From: Salinimicrobium sp035607535
GTDB taxonomy: Bacteria > Bacteroidota > Bacteroidia > Flavobacteriales > Flavobacteriaceae
Direction of reading: 5' to 3'
DNA: 64,000 nt
Assembly (NCBI RefSeq): GCF_035607535.1
Contig: NZ_JAYDZX010000009.1
Coordinates: forward strand, 17,764-81,763
The notes below the pieces were generated by a model, which was not told the origin of the DNA, ran no database searches, and was given only the letters and a program-made list of their open reading frames with translations. A program made the position numbers and the translations under genes. Below, piece after piece: positions 1 through 9,228 of the stretch (within the stretch, counting starts at the first letter, position 1; each line of letters begins with the position of its first letter).

Positions 1-1
1 A

Positions 2-262
2 AAAGTAAAGAAGAATAACAAAAAATTCCACATCACTCTTAGTGGTCATACCCACGGAATGCAATTTGGTATAGAAATTCCCGGCTGGTTCAAATGGAGC
101 CCGGTACAATACAGGTATGAACACTGGGCCGGTATTTACGAAGAAGCAGGTCGTTTCCTAAACGTAAACCGCGGCTTCGGATTTTTAGCTTACCCCGGAA
201 GAGTAGGGATCTGGCCCGAAGTTTCTGTTATAGAACTTCGAAAAGGTCCCAAACCGGTATAA
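2..262 (+). CDS. metallophosphoesterase, C-terminal part (5' end outside window)
   Basis: The reading frame is open from the first bases of the window, so only the last 86 residues are present. Residues 15-19 read GHTHG, the metal-binding C-terminal motif of calcineurin-like phosphoesterases (YkuE-type), and the following aromatic-rich stretch with GWFKW and GFGFLAYPGR fits the end of that fold. The family uses a dinuclear metal centre to cleave phosphomonoester or phosphodiester bonds; the substrate of this membrane-associated subfamily is not well defined. The catalytic N-terminal half and any membrane anchor lie upstream of the window. It is followed closely by a thioredoxin-like gene on the same strand. 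Confidence 0.82.
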   Translation, partial: KVKKNNKKFHITLSGHTHGMQFGIEIPGWFKWSPVQYRYEHWAGIYEEAGRFLNVNRGFGFLAYPGRVGIWPEVSVIELRKGPKPV

Positions 263-276
263 ATCAAACTTTTGAC

Positions 277-284
277 TATATTTG
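277..284 (+). promoter_or_regulatory. candidate -7 box for the thioredoxin-like gene
   Basis: TATATTTG matches the Bacteroidota -7 consensus TAnnTTTG exactly. It lies about 50 bp before the ATG at 336. No clear TTTG -33 element is seen at the usual distance, so this is a tentative call. Confidence 0.4.
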
Positions 285-335
285 AAATAAGCTGCTAAAG
301 AAGCTTTCTGCAGCAGCTCTTCAAATATTACTATT

Positions 336-632
336 ATGTCAAAGTTTGGGGAATTAATAGACTTGCAGGTGCCGGTTCTTCTTGATTTTTATACCGAGTG
401 GAATGAAGCTTCTGTAGCCATGCATCCGGTACTAAAAGATGTTGCCGCAGCTCTTGGCGACAGGGCCAGGATCATCAAAATAGACGTGGATAAGAATTCT
501 GAACTTGCTGAAGCCTTACGTGTAAAAGGCTTACCTACTCTAATGATTTACAAGGAAGGGGAGATGAAGTGGAGGCAAAGTGGCGAGCAGGATGCCAATA
601 CCTTAATTGGCCTCATCAAAGAATACGTCTAG
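336..632 (+). CDS. thioredoxin-fold protein lacking the CxxC active site
   Basis: This 98-residue protein has the size and core of a thioredoxin: the DFYTEW strand-turn, the IIKIDVDKN segment and the cis-proline loop GLPTLMIY. The catalytic WCGPC is replaced by WNEAS at residues 22-26, so both redox cysteines are lost and the protein cannot be a dithiol reductase. The canonical paralogue in this window (17593-17892, WCGPC) aligns along its whole length, including the WRQSG motif near the C-terminus. It is cytoplasmic, with no signal peptide. It may act as a chaperone, adaptor or binding subunit; that is inference. Confidence 0.85.
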   Translation: MSKFGELIDLQVPVLLDFYTEWNEASVAMHPVLKDVAAALGDRARIIKIDVDKNSELAEALRVKGLPTLMIYKEGEMKWRQSGEQDANTLIGLIKEYV

Positions 633-756
633 AGCAGGAGTCAGAAATGTTATTTTTGAAGCATCTGTTTTTCGGGTGTTTCGACTGGTTTTCTTTGAAC
701 TCATGTTTCTTCCACCTCCAATGTAGAACATTGATCTCTCATTACAGCTTTGCTAT

Positions 757-793
757 AAAAGCCGAAACTCCCTTTTCTTAAGGAGTTTCAGCT
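757..793 (-). terminator. terminator of the tricorn-type protease gene
   Basis: A 12-bp stem (760-771 with 782-793, one G-T pair) has a 10-nt loop. On the minus strand it is followed by a short T run (A run at 757-760). It sits 33 bp past the stop at 826 and lies between convergent genes. Confidence 0.5.
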
Positions 794-825
794 GGTCTAA
801 GGTTTCAAAAAAGGTGTTTTTGCTA

Positions 826-3800
826 TCAGTTTTTTGTTTTATCCGGGTACGGAGGACGCTTAACTTCTTTAGGCGGATTCTCTTTTAATTGCTGCATTAC
901 CACCTCAATTGCCTTTTGAAGTTGAGGGTCTTTTCCTGCAATGACTTCTTTTGGAAGTTGTTCTACTTCAATATCGGGGGCCACGCCTTCGTTCTCCACC
1001 CTGAATCCTTCTTCAGTATAGAAAGCAACATTGGGAGCAGTGACAATTCCGCCGTCGATGAATTCGGGATAGCCCAGTACCCCCACGAGTCCGCCCCAGG
1101 TCCTTTTTCCGATAATGGTTCCCATGTCGAATTTTCTAAACATCCAAGGCAGGTAATCTCCACCCGAGCCTGCAGTCTCATCTATAAGCATCACTTTTGG
1201 TCCCTGTATGGACGCACTGGGTGACTTTAGGTCATCACCATACCTAAAGTTCCAGTTGGCCTGGTGAGGTCGCTTTAACAGGTCGATATAATAATCTGCC
1301 AACTGGCCGCCGCCATTGAACCTCTCATCTATAATGACTGCTTTTTTGTTGGCCTGCGGGAAGAAATAGCGCTTAAAGTATTCGTGGCCTGCATCGGCAG
1401 TGTTGGGCACGTAGACGTAAGCTACCTGTCCATTGGTTGCTTCGTTCACTTTTTTGATATTTCCTTCAACCCAGTCCCTGTTTCTTAAAGCCCATTCAGA
1501 ATCAATTGGAGTTACTTTTTCTGTTCTGGAATTCCTCATGGAAGGCGATGAGCTTACGGTAAGATTCACAAGCTTGCCGGCGGTATTTTCAAAGAAGCGG
1601 AAAAGGTTATCTTTTGCTGTTACTTCTTCCCCGTTCACTGCAAGAATATAATCTCCTTCCTTGATCTTTACCCCGGGCTCGGTGAGAGGCGAGCGCATGT
1701 CGGGATTCCAGTTTAGGCCTCCATAGATCTTTTTGATCCTGTACCTGCCGTTTTCTACTTCATAATCGGCACCCAGCAATCCGCCTTTGATGTTATCGGG
1801 TTCTTCAAAATCATCACCCCTGCTGGAAAACCTGTGGTGGCCTACTCCCAATTCGCTGAACATCCATTCCATAACCTGGTAGAGGTCATCCCGGGTGGTA
1901 AGGTGTGGCAGGAACTGGCTGTACTTTTCTTTCATGGCATCCCAATCCACTCCGTGCATTCCGGGATCGTAAAAGTAATCCCTGTTCACTCTCCAGGCTT
2001 CGTTGAAGATATTCTGCCACTCATCCCGGGGATCTATCTTTACCTGTACTTCGCCTAATGCCAAAGCAGGCTTATCGGGTTTTTTGCCTAAAGTGGCTAC
2101 TCCGAACTTATTCTTTAGTTGGTAGAGCACCTTTTCCCCATTGGCCGAGATCTCAAAGTCTGATGCCGGCATGATAAGGGTATCTTTTTTTTCCTTCAAA
2201 TCAAATTTTCTAAGGCTGCCGGGGCCATCTTCATGATATGGAAATTTGAGGTAGTACAATTGACCTTCGGCAGGGGCTTCGAGATTAGTATAAGCTCCGG
2301 CCGGTACCGGGATGTCCACCATCCGGAATTCCAGGTCTTCAAAATCTATTTTTAGAGGCTTGATCTCGGGCTTCTTGTTATCTTCCTTGTCTTTTTTCTT
2401 TTTTTCTTCTTCCTTTTCCTGCTGCTGAATGACTTCTACATCATTCTCCTTAAAGAAAGGAGAAACCACATCTTTCTGAAGGGTGACCAGGTACATCGAG
2501 CTGCTCATTTCCATGTCTTGATTTGATTGATCAAACCAGTTCACCACAGGCCCCGCATCTGTTGAAGCCAGCATGTAGAGATATTTTCCACTTGGATCGA
2601 ACTCGGGACTTGTCACGTTTGAATATCCGTCTGATACCGGCCAGGACCTTTTTTCCGGAAGGGAGTAGACGAAAGCCTGCTCGAATTGAGTATCTGTAAT
2701 TGTAGTGTAAGTGATCCAATTCGAATCATGTGACCAATCCCCAAACAGATCCCTGAAGACCCCGGGAGTATAAAGAACATCTGAAGCAATTTTTTCTACC
2801 CTGTCCTTCTCCCGGTTGTAAACATAGAGAGTACGGCTATTATCAACAAAAGCAATTTTCTTACTGTCTGGTGACCAATGTGGATACGCATAGAATCCTG
2901 CACCCTCCAGGTTTACTTTCTTTACCACTTTGTTCTCACTTTGGTCGTATAGATGTAAAGCATACTCGCCCGATTCATCCGAAAAGTAGGCTATGGTCTT
3001 ACCATCTGGGGACCAGGCCGGGAATTTTTCATGTACTCCTGTGGTGCTTGTAAGGTTCATAGGATCACCTTTTTCTGCGGGAACGGTGATTATGTCTCCT
3101 CTATAATCCATCACAACTCTTGCGGCCGATGGTGAGATGGAGGCGCTGCGAACATATTTGTCTCCACTTACAAACCGCGGTCTCAGCTCCAGTAGATCTG
3201 TAGCTATACCTATTGTTATTTTTTCTGTACGACCGGTTTGTGGGTCGAGGCGGTGAAGGTAACCGGCCTGTTCAAAAATGATCTCATTTTCTCCTGCAGA
3301 AAGATCTACTACCGGGAAATCTTTGAAGTCTGTATGTTTTGAGACAGCGCCCTGTACAGGATCATAGCTGTAGATATTGAATTCCCCGTCGCGGTCACTT
3401 CTAAAGAATACTTTTCCTTGCAGCCATTGAGGCTTTGTGTCATTACTTCCTCCTTCAGGTTTTGGTACCTCTGTCACCTCATAGGTTTCGGGATCATAAA
3501 TCCAGATCCTGGTAGTGGTACCACCGCGATAATGTTTCCATTGTTCAAAGCGGTCGCCGAGAGGAGTATAAGCAATTTTGCTGCCATCGTTGTTATAACT
3601 GGCCCAGTTCGCATGGGGTATCTTTAGAGGTACGACATTTCCATTCTCAATATCAACCTCAAACAGGCTGCTGTACCGGTTGGTAAAAACATCCCGTTGG
3701 GAAGCAAAGAGTACTTTTGAACCATCTGGCGAAAAATCCCTTACCGCATCGGGATAAGGGTGCCAGGTTAGTCTTTTTGGCACTCCTCCTTCTGCGGGAA

Positions 3801-4086
3801 CCACATATACGTCGATGTTTCCGTCGTATTCAGCACTAAAAGCGATCGTGCTGCCGTCGGGAGAGAACACAGGATTTCTTTCTACGCCTTCATCTACAGT
3901 AAGGCGTTTAGGGTTCGACCCATCCCTGTTTGCCACCCAAAGATCTTCAGCATAAATAAAAGCGATCTTCTCATCGCTCATTGCAGGTTGGGAAAGGAGG
4001 CGGGTGTCCTGAGTGTTTATCTGGGCATTCGCCATTAATGATAAAAAAAGGGAAAGACAAAGCGGAAGGTTGATGAAGTACTTCAT
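826..4086 (-). CDS. tricorn-type S41 peptidase, exported
   Basis: The protein has about 1086 residues when started at the ATG that gives a clean signal peptide (MKYFINLP...ANAQ); an in-frame ATG 33 bp upstream adds 11 residues that are not signal-like. The first half carries TolB/WD40-like propeller repeats (NPVFSPDGSTIAFS, AWSPDGKTIAYFSDE). A Lys/Glu-rich linker follows near residues 560-585, then a PDZ domain (KEGDYILAVNGEEV) and a C-terminal S41 core. The nucleophile is probably Ser974 in ETAGSGGDYLPW, with the GVGHHRF histidine as partner. Tricorn peptidases trim oligopeptides; a signal peptide points to periplasmic peptide breakdown here. It is transcribed alone with a terminator on each side. 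Confidence 0.92.
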   Translation of the reverse strand: MKYFINLPLCLSLFLSLMANAQINTQDTRLLSQPAMSDEKIAFIYAEDLWVANRDGSNPKRLTVDEGVERNPVFSPDGSTIAFSAEYDGNIDVYVVPAEGGVPKRLTWHPYPDAVRDFSPDGSKVLFASQRDVFTNRYSSLFEVDIENGNVVPLKIPHANWASYNNDGSKIAYTPLGDRFEQWKHYRGGTTTRIWIYDPETYEVTEVPKPEGGSNDTKPQWLQGKVFFRSDRDGEFNIYSYDPVQGAVSKHTDFKDFPVVDLSAGENEIIFEQAGYLHRLDPQTGRTEKITIGIATDLLELRPRFVSGDKYVRSASISPSAARVVMDYRGDIITVPAEKGDPMNLTSTTGVHEKFPAWSPDGKTIAYFSDESGEYALHLYDQSENKVVKKVNLEGAGFYAYPHWSPDSKKIAFVDNSRTLYVYNREKDRVEKIASDVLYTPGVFRDLFGDWSHDSNWITYTTITDTQFEQAFVYSLPEKRSWPVSDGYSNVTSPEFDPSGKYLYMLASTDAGPVVNWFDQSNQDMEMSSSMYLVTLQKDVVSPFFKENDVEVIQQQEKEEEKKKKDKEDNKKPEIKPLKIDFEDLEFRMVDIPVPAGAYTNLEAPAEGQLYYLKFPYHEDGPGSLRKFDLKEKKDTLIMPASDFEISANGEKVLYQLKNKFGVATLGKKPDKPALALGEVQVKIDPRDEWQNIFNEAWRVNRDYFYDPGMHGVDWDAMKEKYSQFLPHLTTRDDLYQVMEWMFSELGVGHHRFSSRGDDFEEPDNIKGGLLGADYEVENGRYRIKKIYGGLNWNPDMRSPLTEPGVKIKEGDYILAVNGEEVTAKDNLFRFFENTAGKLVNLTVSSSPSMRNSRTEKVTPIDSEWALRNRDWVEGNIKKVNEATNGQVAYVYVPNTADAGHEYFKRYFFPQANKKAVIIDERFNGGGQLADYYIDLLKRPHQANWNFRYGDDLKSPSASIQGPKVMLIDETAGSGGDYLPWMFRKFDMGTIIGKRTWGGLVGVLGYPEFIDGGIVTAPNVAFYTEEGFRVENEGVAPDIEVEQLPKEVIAGKDPQLQKAIEVVMQQLKENPPKEVKRPPYPDKTKN

Positions 4087-4142
4087 AGATGCCGGGATAT
4101 TATTTAATAAAAAGTGCACCTGAAGATAGAAAATTCTGTAGG

Positions 4143-4175
4143 AAAAAAGGTGTCAAAAATGGCTTTTTTGGCACC
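4143..4175 (-). terminator. terminator of the polysaccharide deacetylase gene
   Basis: The stem 4149-4159 with 4165-4175 contains one G-T pair, and on the minus strand it is followed by six T (A run 4143-4148). It lies about 25 bp after the deacetylase stop. Its inner part is the CAAAAATGGCTTTTTTG palindrome that recurs at other gene borders in this window. Confidence 0.65.
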
Positions 4176-4197
4176 CTGTAAAACCTATGATCTTTCT

Positions 4198-4836
4198 TTA
4201 CAGAGATTTGAAGCTGTAGCCGAGTCCGGTGTAATGCTCCAGTACCAGTGGTAAAACTTCTCTCAGATTTTTTTCGGCTTTATGACTGTCGTGGAAAACT
4301 ATGACGCTTCCCGGTCGGGCATTTTTCACCACGTTTTGATAACATCTCTCTGCGGAAATCCTGTGGTCATAATCCATGCTCACAATGCTCCACATGACGG
4401 TCCTATAGCCGAGCTTTTGTAGCTTTTTCGCCTGTACATTTTTAATCTTTCCATAAGGAGGACGAAAAAAGGGATTTCTTAGGCTCACCCCGTCGGGCAG
4501 TTCACGCTCCATTACCTTCTGCGCCCTGGTTGTGTTTTCAAGATATTCAGCAATGGGGGTTCTCCAGCCGTCAAGATGGTTGTACGTGTGATTTCCTACC
4601 ACATGACCTTCAGCCAGAACCTGCCTGAAGATCTCGGGGTTTTTCTCCACATTTTCGCCAATACAAAAGAAAGTGGCTTTTGCGTTGTATGTCTTCAACT
4701 GTTCCAGCACCCACTCTGTAGGTCCTGGAATAGGCCCGTCATCAAAGGTGAGGTAAAGATCTTTATCCCCGGCAGGCCCGTCCCAGATCCTTTGGGGGTA
4801 CATCCATTTAATGATTGCGGGTACACGCTCCCTCAT
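4198..4836 (-). CDS. polysaccharide deacetylase family protein (NodB domain)
   Basis: The 212-residue protein is a single NodB domain. The catalytic motifs are present: TFDDGP with Asp32 and Asp33, the metal-binding HTYNH at 83-87, RPPYG at 125-129, and a late FHDS. This family (carbohydrate esterase 4) uses Zn or a similar metal to remove N- or O-acetyl groups from peptidoglycan, chitin-like or exopolysaccharides. No signal peptide or membrane helix is seen at the N-terminus, so its location and substrate are open. Its start is 15 bp from the stop of the DUF2723 gene upstream, so the two are probably one operon and could act on the same envelope glycan. Confidence 0.9.
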   Translation of the reverse strand: MRERVPAIIKWMYPQRIWDGPAGDKDLYLTFDDGPIPGPTEWVLEQLKTYNAKATFFCIGENVEKNPEIFRQVLAEGHVVGNHTYNHLDGWRTPIAEYLENTTRAQKVMERELPDGVSLRNPFFRPPYGKIKNVQAKKLQKLGYRTVMWSIVSMDYDHRISAERCYQNVVKNARPGSVIVFHDSHKAEKNLREVLPLVLEHYTGLGYSFKSL

Positions 4837-4851
4837 CCTCTCCTGAGTTAA

Positions 4852-7800
4852 CTACAGAGAATCCTGGATCTCCGTTGGCAAAAGGTCTTCTTCGGCGGCA
4901 GGTAATTCTTCCGAAGCTTCTGGACCTCCGTAGAAATGCTGGAACAACATGAGATAATTGTTGAATTTATCTGCTTCTTCCCGTGCAAATTCTTCGGTAT
5001 CATTCATAATCAACAGATCGACAAGGCTTCTGTAGCGTTCAATATCGGTGACCACTTCACTGCCACGGTCAAACTGCCTGTCCAGATCAAGGGAACTGTA
5101 ATAAGTAAGATTTTCCTGATATTTTTGAGCAACCTGTAAATACAGATCCCGGGCTTTTTCCCTTTCGCCAACTTCATAATAGCCCTGGATGAAAGGTTCA
5201 AGCAAGGTGTAATATCCAAAATACTCGACCGGCATTTTTTCCATCGCCAGGTCAAGAATATCTTCAGCTTTTTCCATCTTACCTTCGTTGATAAGAGCTT
5301 CGGCAAGACGTGCTAAATTACTGCGGTAAGTGATCGCATTTTTTCGGGTTTCAGGATCGTAATAAAGATCGGAGTCACCCGAATTCCCCCAGTACCAGTT
5401 CATCACGATATCGTACATCTTATCTTCATCTATACGGCCCATATCAAACGGGTTACGTGGATTTACCGGAGTCTCGATTGGCACCAGTTTGTAAGCTACT
5501 CCATCGAGCTGAAGGTAATCTTTCATCCACAGGTAATCATCATCGCCAAAGCTGCCGCCGGTAAAATAAATTGGACGTTTCCAGTCATTACCTGCAATTA
5601 TATCCAGCATCAAGAGCCTGTTCTTGTATAGGATATCCCCTGAAAGTTCAATGATGATCTCGTCTACAATTTCATCTGCGTTTTGAGGTTTTACAATCCC
5701 GTATTCCAAGACATTCTCCTTGTTGACCGGAATCCTGATGTGTTTTGTTGGAAAGGTGCTTACGCTTTGTCCGCTCATCAGTTCAGCTTTGGTACGGGGG
5801 TCGTCACTGGCGATCCAGTTCATCCATGTCTGGATATTCATAGTGTCCTGGGTAATGGGTTGATACCATACGGCATCCCTGGTTCCATACCTGTACTGTT
5901 CATGCTCGAGCTGCCCGGGAATAGGTTCACTTTCCCATGCCTGTCTTTTCATTTGATCAATATACCAGTCGGTAGCAAAAAGGCTGGTGTTCACGATACG
6001 AACATCTGTACGATAACCTTCAACCTGCTGGGCATACCAGAGGGCAAAAGTATCGTTATCACCAATGGTAAACAGAATCGCATCCTCATCGAGACTGTCC
6101 AGGTACATCTTTGCCATTGCAAGTGCGGTATAGCGGTTCGATCTATCGTGATCATCCCAGTTTTCACTGGCAAGAACTCCGGGCACAGCAAGTAGTGAGA
6201 TTGAGATCACCACAGGGACTGCGATCTTTGGCTTGAGGTAATCCTTTAGCATATCAAAAAGTGCATATGCTCCAAAGCCTATCCAGATCGCGAACACATA
6301 GAACGATCCAACCAGCGCATAATCCCTTTCCCGTGGTTCAAAAGGTCGTTCGTTAAGGTAAATCTTAAGGGCTATCCCGGTAAAGAGGAAGAACACCAGT
6401 AAAACCCAGAAGCGTTTTTTGTCTCTGCTGTAATGAAAAACAACACCGAGAATTCCTAACAGGAGGGGTAGAAAATAATAGGTGTTCCTCGCCGGATTGT
6501 TCAAAGCATCTGAAGGTAAAAGATCCTGGTTCCCCAGGCGGGCCTCGTCAATAAAGTCGATGCCACTTAACCAGTTCCCGTCTTGATCTGTGTATTTTCC
6601 CTGTATATCATTCTGGCGACCTGCAAAGTTCCACATGAAATAACGCCAGTACATATAGCCCATTTGATACTCAAATAAGTAATTCAAATTGGAACCAAAG
6701 GAAGGTTTTTCAACATCCAGGTATTCCCTGAAGCGGCGAAGGAAGGAATCATACTGCTGATAGTCAACATTCCCCTGATTAAAATTTCTTTTAAATTCAT
6801 TCACAGCCTGAATGAGCTGCTCCTCCTGTTGATATCCCGGTTTGATCGTAAAGTCAAGAGGGCCTGTGAATTCCATGTAGTTGGAAGCGTGTTCTGTACT
6901 CCACATACGAGGCAAAACCGCCTTGTGATCATCATCGGTATTCTGCTTGGCGTTCTTGTAATCGTTCACAATTACATATTTGCCTGCAGCTTCGTCCTTT
7001 TCATATTTTGGTTTATCATCTATGTAAGGATTATTCTCATCCAGTCCGCTGTAGATCTCGGTGAATTGTGGTCCGTAGAACAAATGAGTTTCAGGATATT
7101 GTTCCCGGTTGTAATAGGCCAGTAGTTCCCTGGCGTTGTTCGGGTTGTTCTCATTGATCACTGTGTTTGCGTTTGCTCTAATTGGCAGCATTAGCCATGA
7201 TGAGAATCCTATGAAAATGAACAGGATGCACAGGAGCAAGGTATTTAGCTGATAGTATTTTTTGCTTCGGGTGTATTTGAATCCGAAGTAAAAAGCAGCG
7301 ATCAAGACCAAAGCAGTAAATATGGTTCCCGAATTAAACGGCAGCCCCAATGTGTTTACAAAGAAGATCTCTGTGGCCGAAAACAGCACTAGTGAATAAG
7401 GTAGAAGTAGCTTAAAAATGAACATAAGAACCGCTACTACCACTATGTTGGCAATAATGAAATTCTTAACCGTGATTTTAGAAAAATTCTTGAAGTAGTA
7501 AAGGAAACCTATTGCGGGAATGGTAAGAAGCCCCATAAAATGGACTCCAAAAGAAAGTCCTATAATAAAGGAAATGAGGATGACCCATCGGTTTCCTCTC
7601 GGAGCAAACATATCCCGTTCCCATAGCAGCCCCAGGTAAAAAAGTATGGCCATAAGAAAGGTCGCCATTGCATAGACTTCGGCTTCCCCGGCATTGAACC
7701 AAAAACTGTCTGTAAAAGTAAAGGCAAGGGATCCAACTGCGGCGCTACCTAGAACGGCAGCTTTTTTGGCAGCAGAGATCTCGGTCACAGGCCCGGAGAT

Positions 7801-8115
7801 CTTCAGCAATAATAAAACGATCGACCAGAACATGAACAAAATAGTAAATGCACTGGCAAAGACCGACATAAGGTTCACCATATAGGCTACCTGTGAAGGT
7901 TCGCTGGCAAAGATCGAGAAAAATGCACCCATCATTTGATACAGTGGTGCTCCCGGAGGGTGACCTACTTCCAGGTTTGAGGAAGTTGCAATATATTCTC
8001 CCGCGTCCCAAAAACTAAGAGTGGGTTCTACGGTGAGCCAAAATGTGGTAAGAGCTATAAGAAAAACTAACCAGCCCAGAATTTTATTCCACCTGGTAAA
8101 GTTGAAATCGGTCAT
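4852..8115 (-). CDS. DUF2723 / GT117 family integral membrane protein
   Basis: This 1087-residue protein starts with about ten hydrophobic helices (roughly residues 10-340 and 560-650), followed by a large soluble C-terminal region with TPR-like helices. Near residues 35-60 it has WDAGEYIATS and the GHPPGAPLY segment, which are typical of DUF2723 proteins. These are GT-C-fold membrane enzymes related to the human O-mannosyltransferase TMEM260; in Bacteroidota they are predicted lipid-linked sugar-dependent glycosyltransferases acting at the outer face of the inner membrane. The acidic WDAGE motif is the likely active-site element, by family analogy. The deacetylase gene follows 15 bp downstream. 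Confidence 0.88.
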   Translation of the reverse strand: MTDFNFTRWNKILGWLVFLIALTTFWLTVEPTLSFWDAGEYIATSSNLEVGHPPGAPLYQMMGAFFSIFASEPSQVAYMVNLMSVFASAFTILFMFWSIVLLLLKISGPVTEISAAKKAAVLGSAAVGSLAFTFTDSFWFNAGEAEVYAMATFLMAILFYLGLLWERDMFAPRGNRWVILISFIIGLSFGVHFMGLLTIPAIGFLYYFKNFSKITVKNFIIANIVVVAVLMFIFKLLLPYSLVLFSATEIFFVNTLGLPFNSGTIFTALVLIAAFYFGFKYTRSKKYYQLNTLLLCILFIFIGFSSWLMLPIRANANTVINENNPNNARELLAYYNREQYPETHLFYGPQFTEIYSGLDENNPYIDDKPKYEKDEAAGKYVIVNDYKNAKQNTDDDHKAVLPRMWSTEHASNYMEFTGPLDFTIKPGYQQEEQLIQAVNEFKRNFNQGNVDYQQYDSFLRRFREYLDVEKPSFGSNLNYLFEYQMGYMYWRYFMWNFAGRQNDIQGKYTDQDGNWLSGIDFIDEARLGNQDLLPSDALNNPARNTYYFLPLLLGILGVVFHYSRDKKRFWVLLVFFLFTGIALKIYLNERPFEPRERDYALVGSFYVFAIWIGFGAYALFDMLKDYLKPKIAVPVVISISLLAVPGVLASENWDDHDRSNRYTALAMAKMYLDSLDEDAILFTIGDNDTFALWYAQQVEGYRTDVRIVNTSLFATDWYIDQMKRQAWESEPIPGQLEHEQYRYGTRDAVWYQPITQDTMNIQTWMNWIASDDPRTKAELMSGQSVSTFPTKHIRIPVNKENVLEYGIVKPQNADEIVDEIIIELSGDILYKNRLLMLDIIAGNDWKRPIYFTGGSFGDDDYLWMKDYLQLDGVAYKLVPIETPVNPRNPFDMGRIDEDKMYDIVMNWYWGNSGDSDLYYDPETRKNAITYRSNLARLAEALINEGKMEKAEDILDLAMEKMPVEYFGYYTLLEPFIQGYYEVGEREKARDLYLQVAQKYQENLTYYSSLDLDRQFDRGSEVVTDIERYRSLVDLLIMNDTEEFAREEADKFNNYLMLFQHFYGGPEASEELPAAEEDLLPTEIQDSL

Positions 8116-8317
8116 AGATGTGAGTTTGAGAACTGTGGCGAATTTAAGAATAATTAAGCTATTGTAGGAAGAACGATTTTTAAAAGAAGATATTTTGAAG
8201 CGACAGCTACTTAAGTCTTTAGCCTTATAGAGAGAGCAGTAAAATCAAGGGTTTCAAAAATGCCATTTTTAAGAGGATCTGTTTTTTAGATTTTGCCGAA
8301 AGAATTCGAAAAAAATA

Positions 8318-8348
8318 TTTGTACAAGCCAAAGTTTGTTTTAAATTTG
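8318..8348 (+). promoter_or_regulatory. promoter of tRNA-Gln
   Basis: TTTG at 8318-8321 and TAAATTTG at 8341-8348 are separated by 19 bp, a full Bacteroidota -33/-7 pair. The tRNA begins 17 bp after the -7 box. The bases after the box (CATCCGC) are also found at the tRNA-Leu promoter at 63.4 kb. Confidence 0.75.
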
Positions 8349-8365
8349 CATCCGCATTATAGCAA

Positions 8366-8438
8366 TGGCCTATGGTGTAACTGGCAACACGTCTGATTTT
8401 GGTTCAGAAGAGTCTAGGTTCGAGCCCTAGTAGGCCAA
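8366..8438 (+). tRNA. tRNA-Gln (anticodon TTG)
   Basis: The cloverleaf folds cleanly. The acceptor stem is TGGCCTA with TAGGCCA. The D stem is GTGT/ACAC. The anticodon stem TCTGA/TCAGA has the loop TTTTGGT, giving anticodon TTG. The T stem is CTAGG/CCTAG with TTCGAGC in the loop. The CCA end is not fully encoded. Its own promoter and terminator make it a single-gene unit. Confidence 0.95.
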
Positions 8439-8445
8439 CAAAGTG

Positions 8446-8471
8446 AAACCCATCGTAAGATGGGTTTTTTT
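8446..8471 (+). terminator. terminator of tRNA-Gln
   Basis: A perfect 9-bp stem (8446-8454 with 8459-8467) with the tetraloop GTAA runs into a T tract, 8 bp after the tRNA. Confidence 0.85.
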
Positions 8472-8546
8472 ATGCCTTATGTTTTCTTCAGGTTTGCGCA
8501 ATCTTCGCGATTACCATCACAACTTCTTACGGGACAAAAAACGCAA

Positions 8547-8575
8547 TAAAAAAGCCCCGGAAGTACCGGAGCTTT
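8547..8575 (-). terminator. terminator of the 114-residue hypothetical gene
   Basis: The stem 8551-8560 with 8566-8575 has one mismatch and a 5-nt loop. An A run at 8547-8553 on the plus strand becomes a T tract for minus-strand transcription. It lies about 35 bp past the stop at 8611 and supports that gene as real. Confidence 0.7.
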
Positions 8576-8610
8576 ATAATTATATAGTAAAGCCACATTT
8601 TTACATTTCT

Positions 8611-8955
8611 CTATGCCACCTGGGACAGAGCTCCCGGAATATGGTTATAATAATTTAAGGAGCTTTGATAAAAATTCAGGCTTCTTTTATCTTTTTTGAT
8701 GCAGGATGAGAGGAAACGATCCAGGTCCTGGCATTCGAAATTCACAGTCGTAAACTCGTAATCAGAAATAGGAATTTCTGCTTTGATGGTTTGCAATTTA
8801 TAATCGATCTCCACACGACGGGCTCCAAAATACATTTTTATGATGCCCTTGTGAAGGGAACTGAATTTCTCAATTTCAGTTTCACAACTGGTACAACTGC
8901 TATGTATAAAATTTTTAAATTCTTCAATAATTTGAGAGGGTTGAAATGATGTCAT
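8611..8955 (-). CDS. hypothetical protein, 114 residues, CxxC motif
   Basis: I do not recognise this family. The protein is soluble, with no signal peptide or membrane helix. It has a CTSC pair at residues 21-24 and two more cysteines near 75 and 85, so metal binding or a disulfide is possible. The middle is predicted beta-rich (VEIDYKLQTIKAEIPISDYEF). It is monocistronic, has a good terminator on its own strand, and starts about 220 bp from the divergent membrane protein gene. Coding potential is supported by an uninterrupted frame and ordinary composition rather than by a known domain. Confidence 0.6.
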   Translation of the reverse strand: MTSFQPSQIIEEFKNFIHSSCTSCETEIEKFSSLHKGIIKMYFGARRVEIDYKLQTIKAEIPISDYEFTTVNFECQDLDRFLSSCIKKDKRSLNFYQSSLNYYNHIPGALSQVA

Positions 8956-9228
8956 GAGGCGTTTGGTTTATGGTTAATTATTCTTCTTAACACCGCCTAA
9001 ATTAAGGCTTGAGGTGTTAAAAATGTTTTAACAAGATGTTGATTAGTAAAGAATTAACAGCTTCCTACATTCCTTGTGAAAATATTGGGAGAGTAAAGCT
9101 CGAAAAAGGGCTCCATCTGCAAAAACAATTTTAACAGATTTGCAGGATTTTCCCTTAAAGAACACCTTCAGGATTTATTGTTAACAGGGGTTTGGAGGAA
9201 AAATGCTATCTTCAGAAAAAAGGAATTT

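Noticed and set aside
4087..4119. longer N-terminus of the tricorn-type protease
   Set aside because: The added 11 residues spoil the signal peptide; the ATG at 4086 is preferred.
5683..6195. 170-residue frame antisense to the DUF2723 gene
   Set aside because: Composition and position match a coding shadow.
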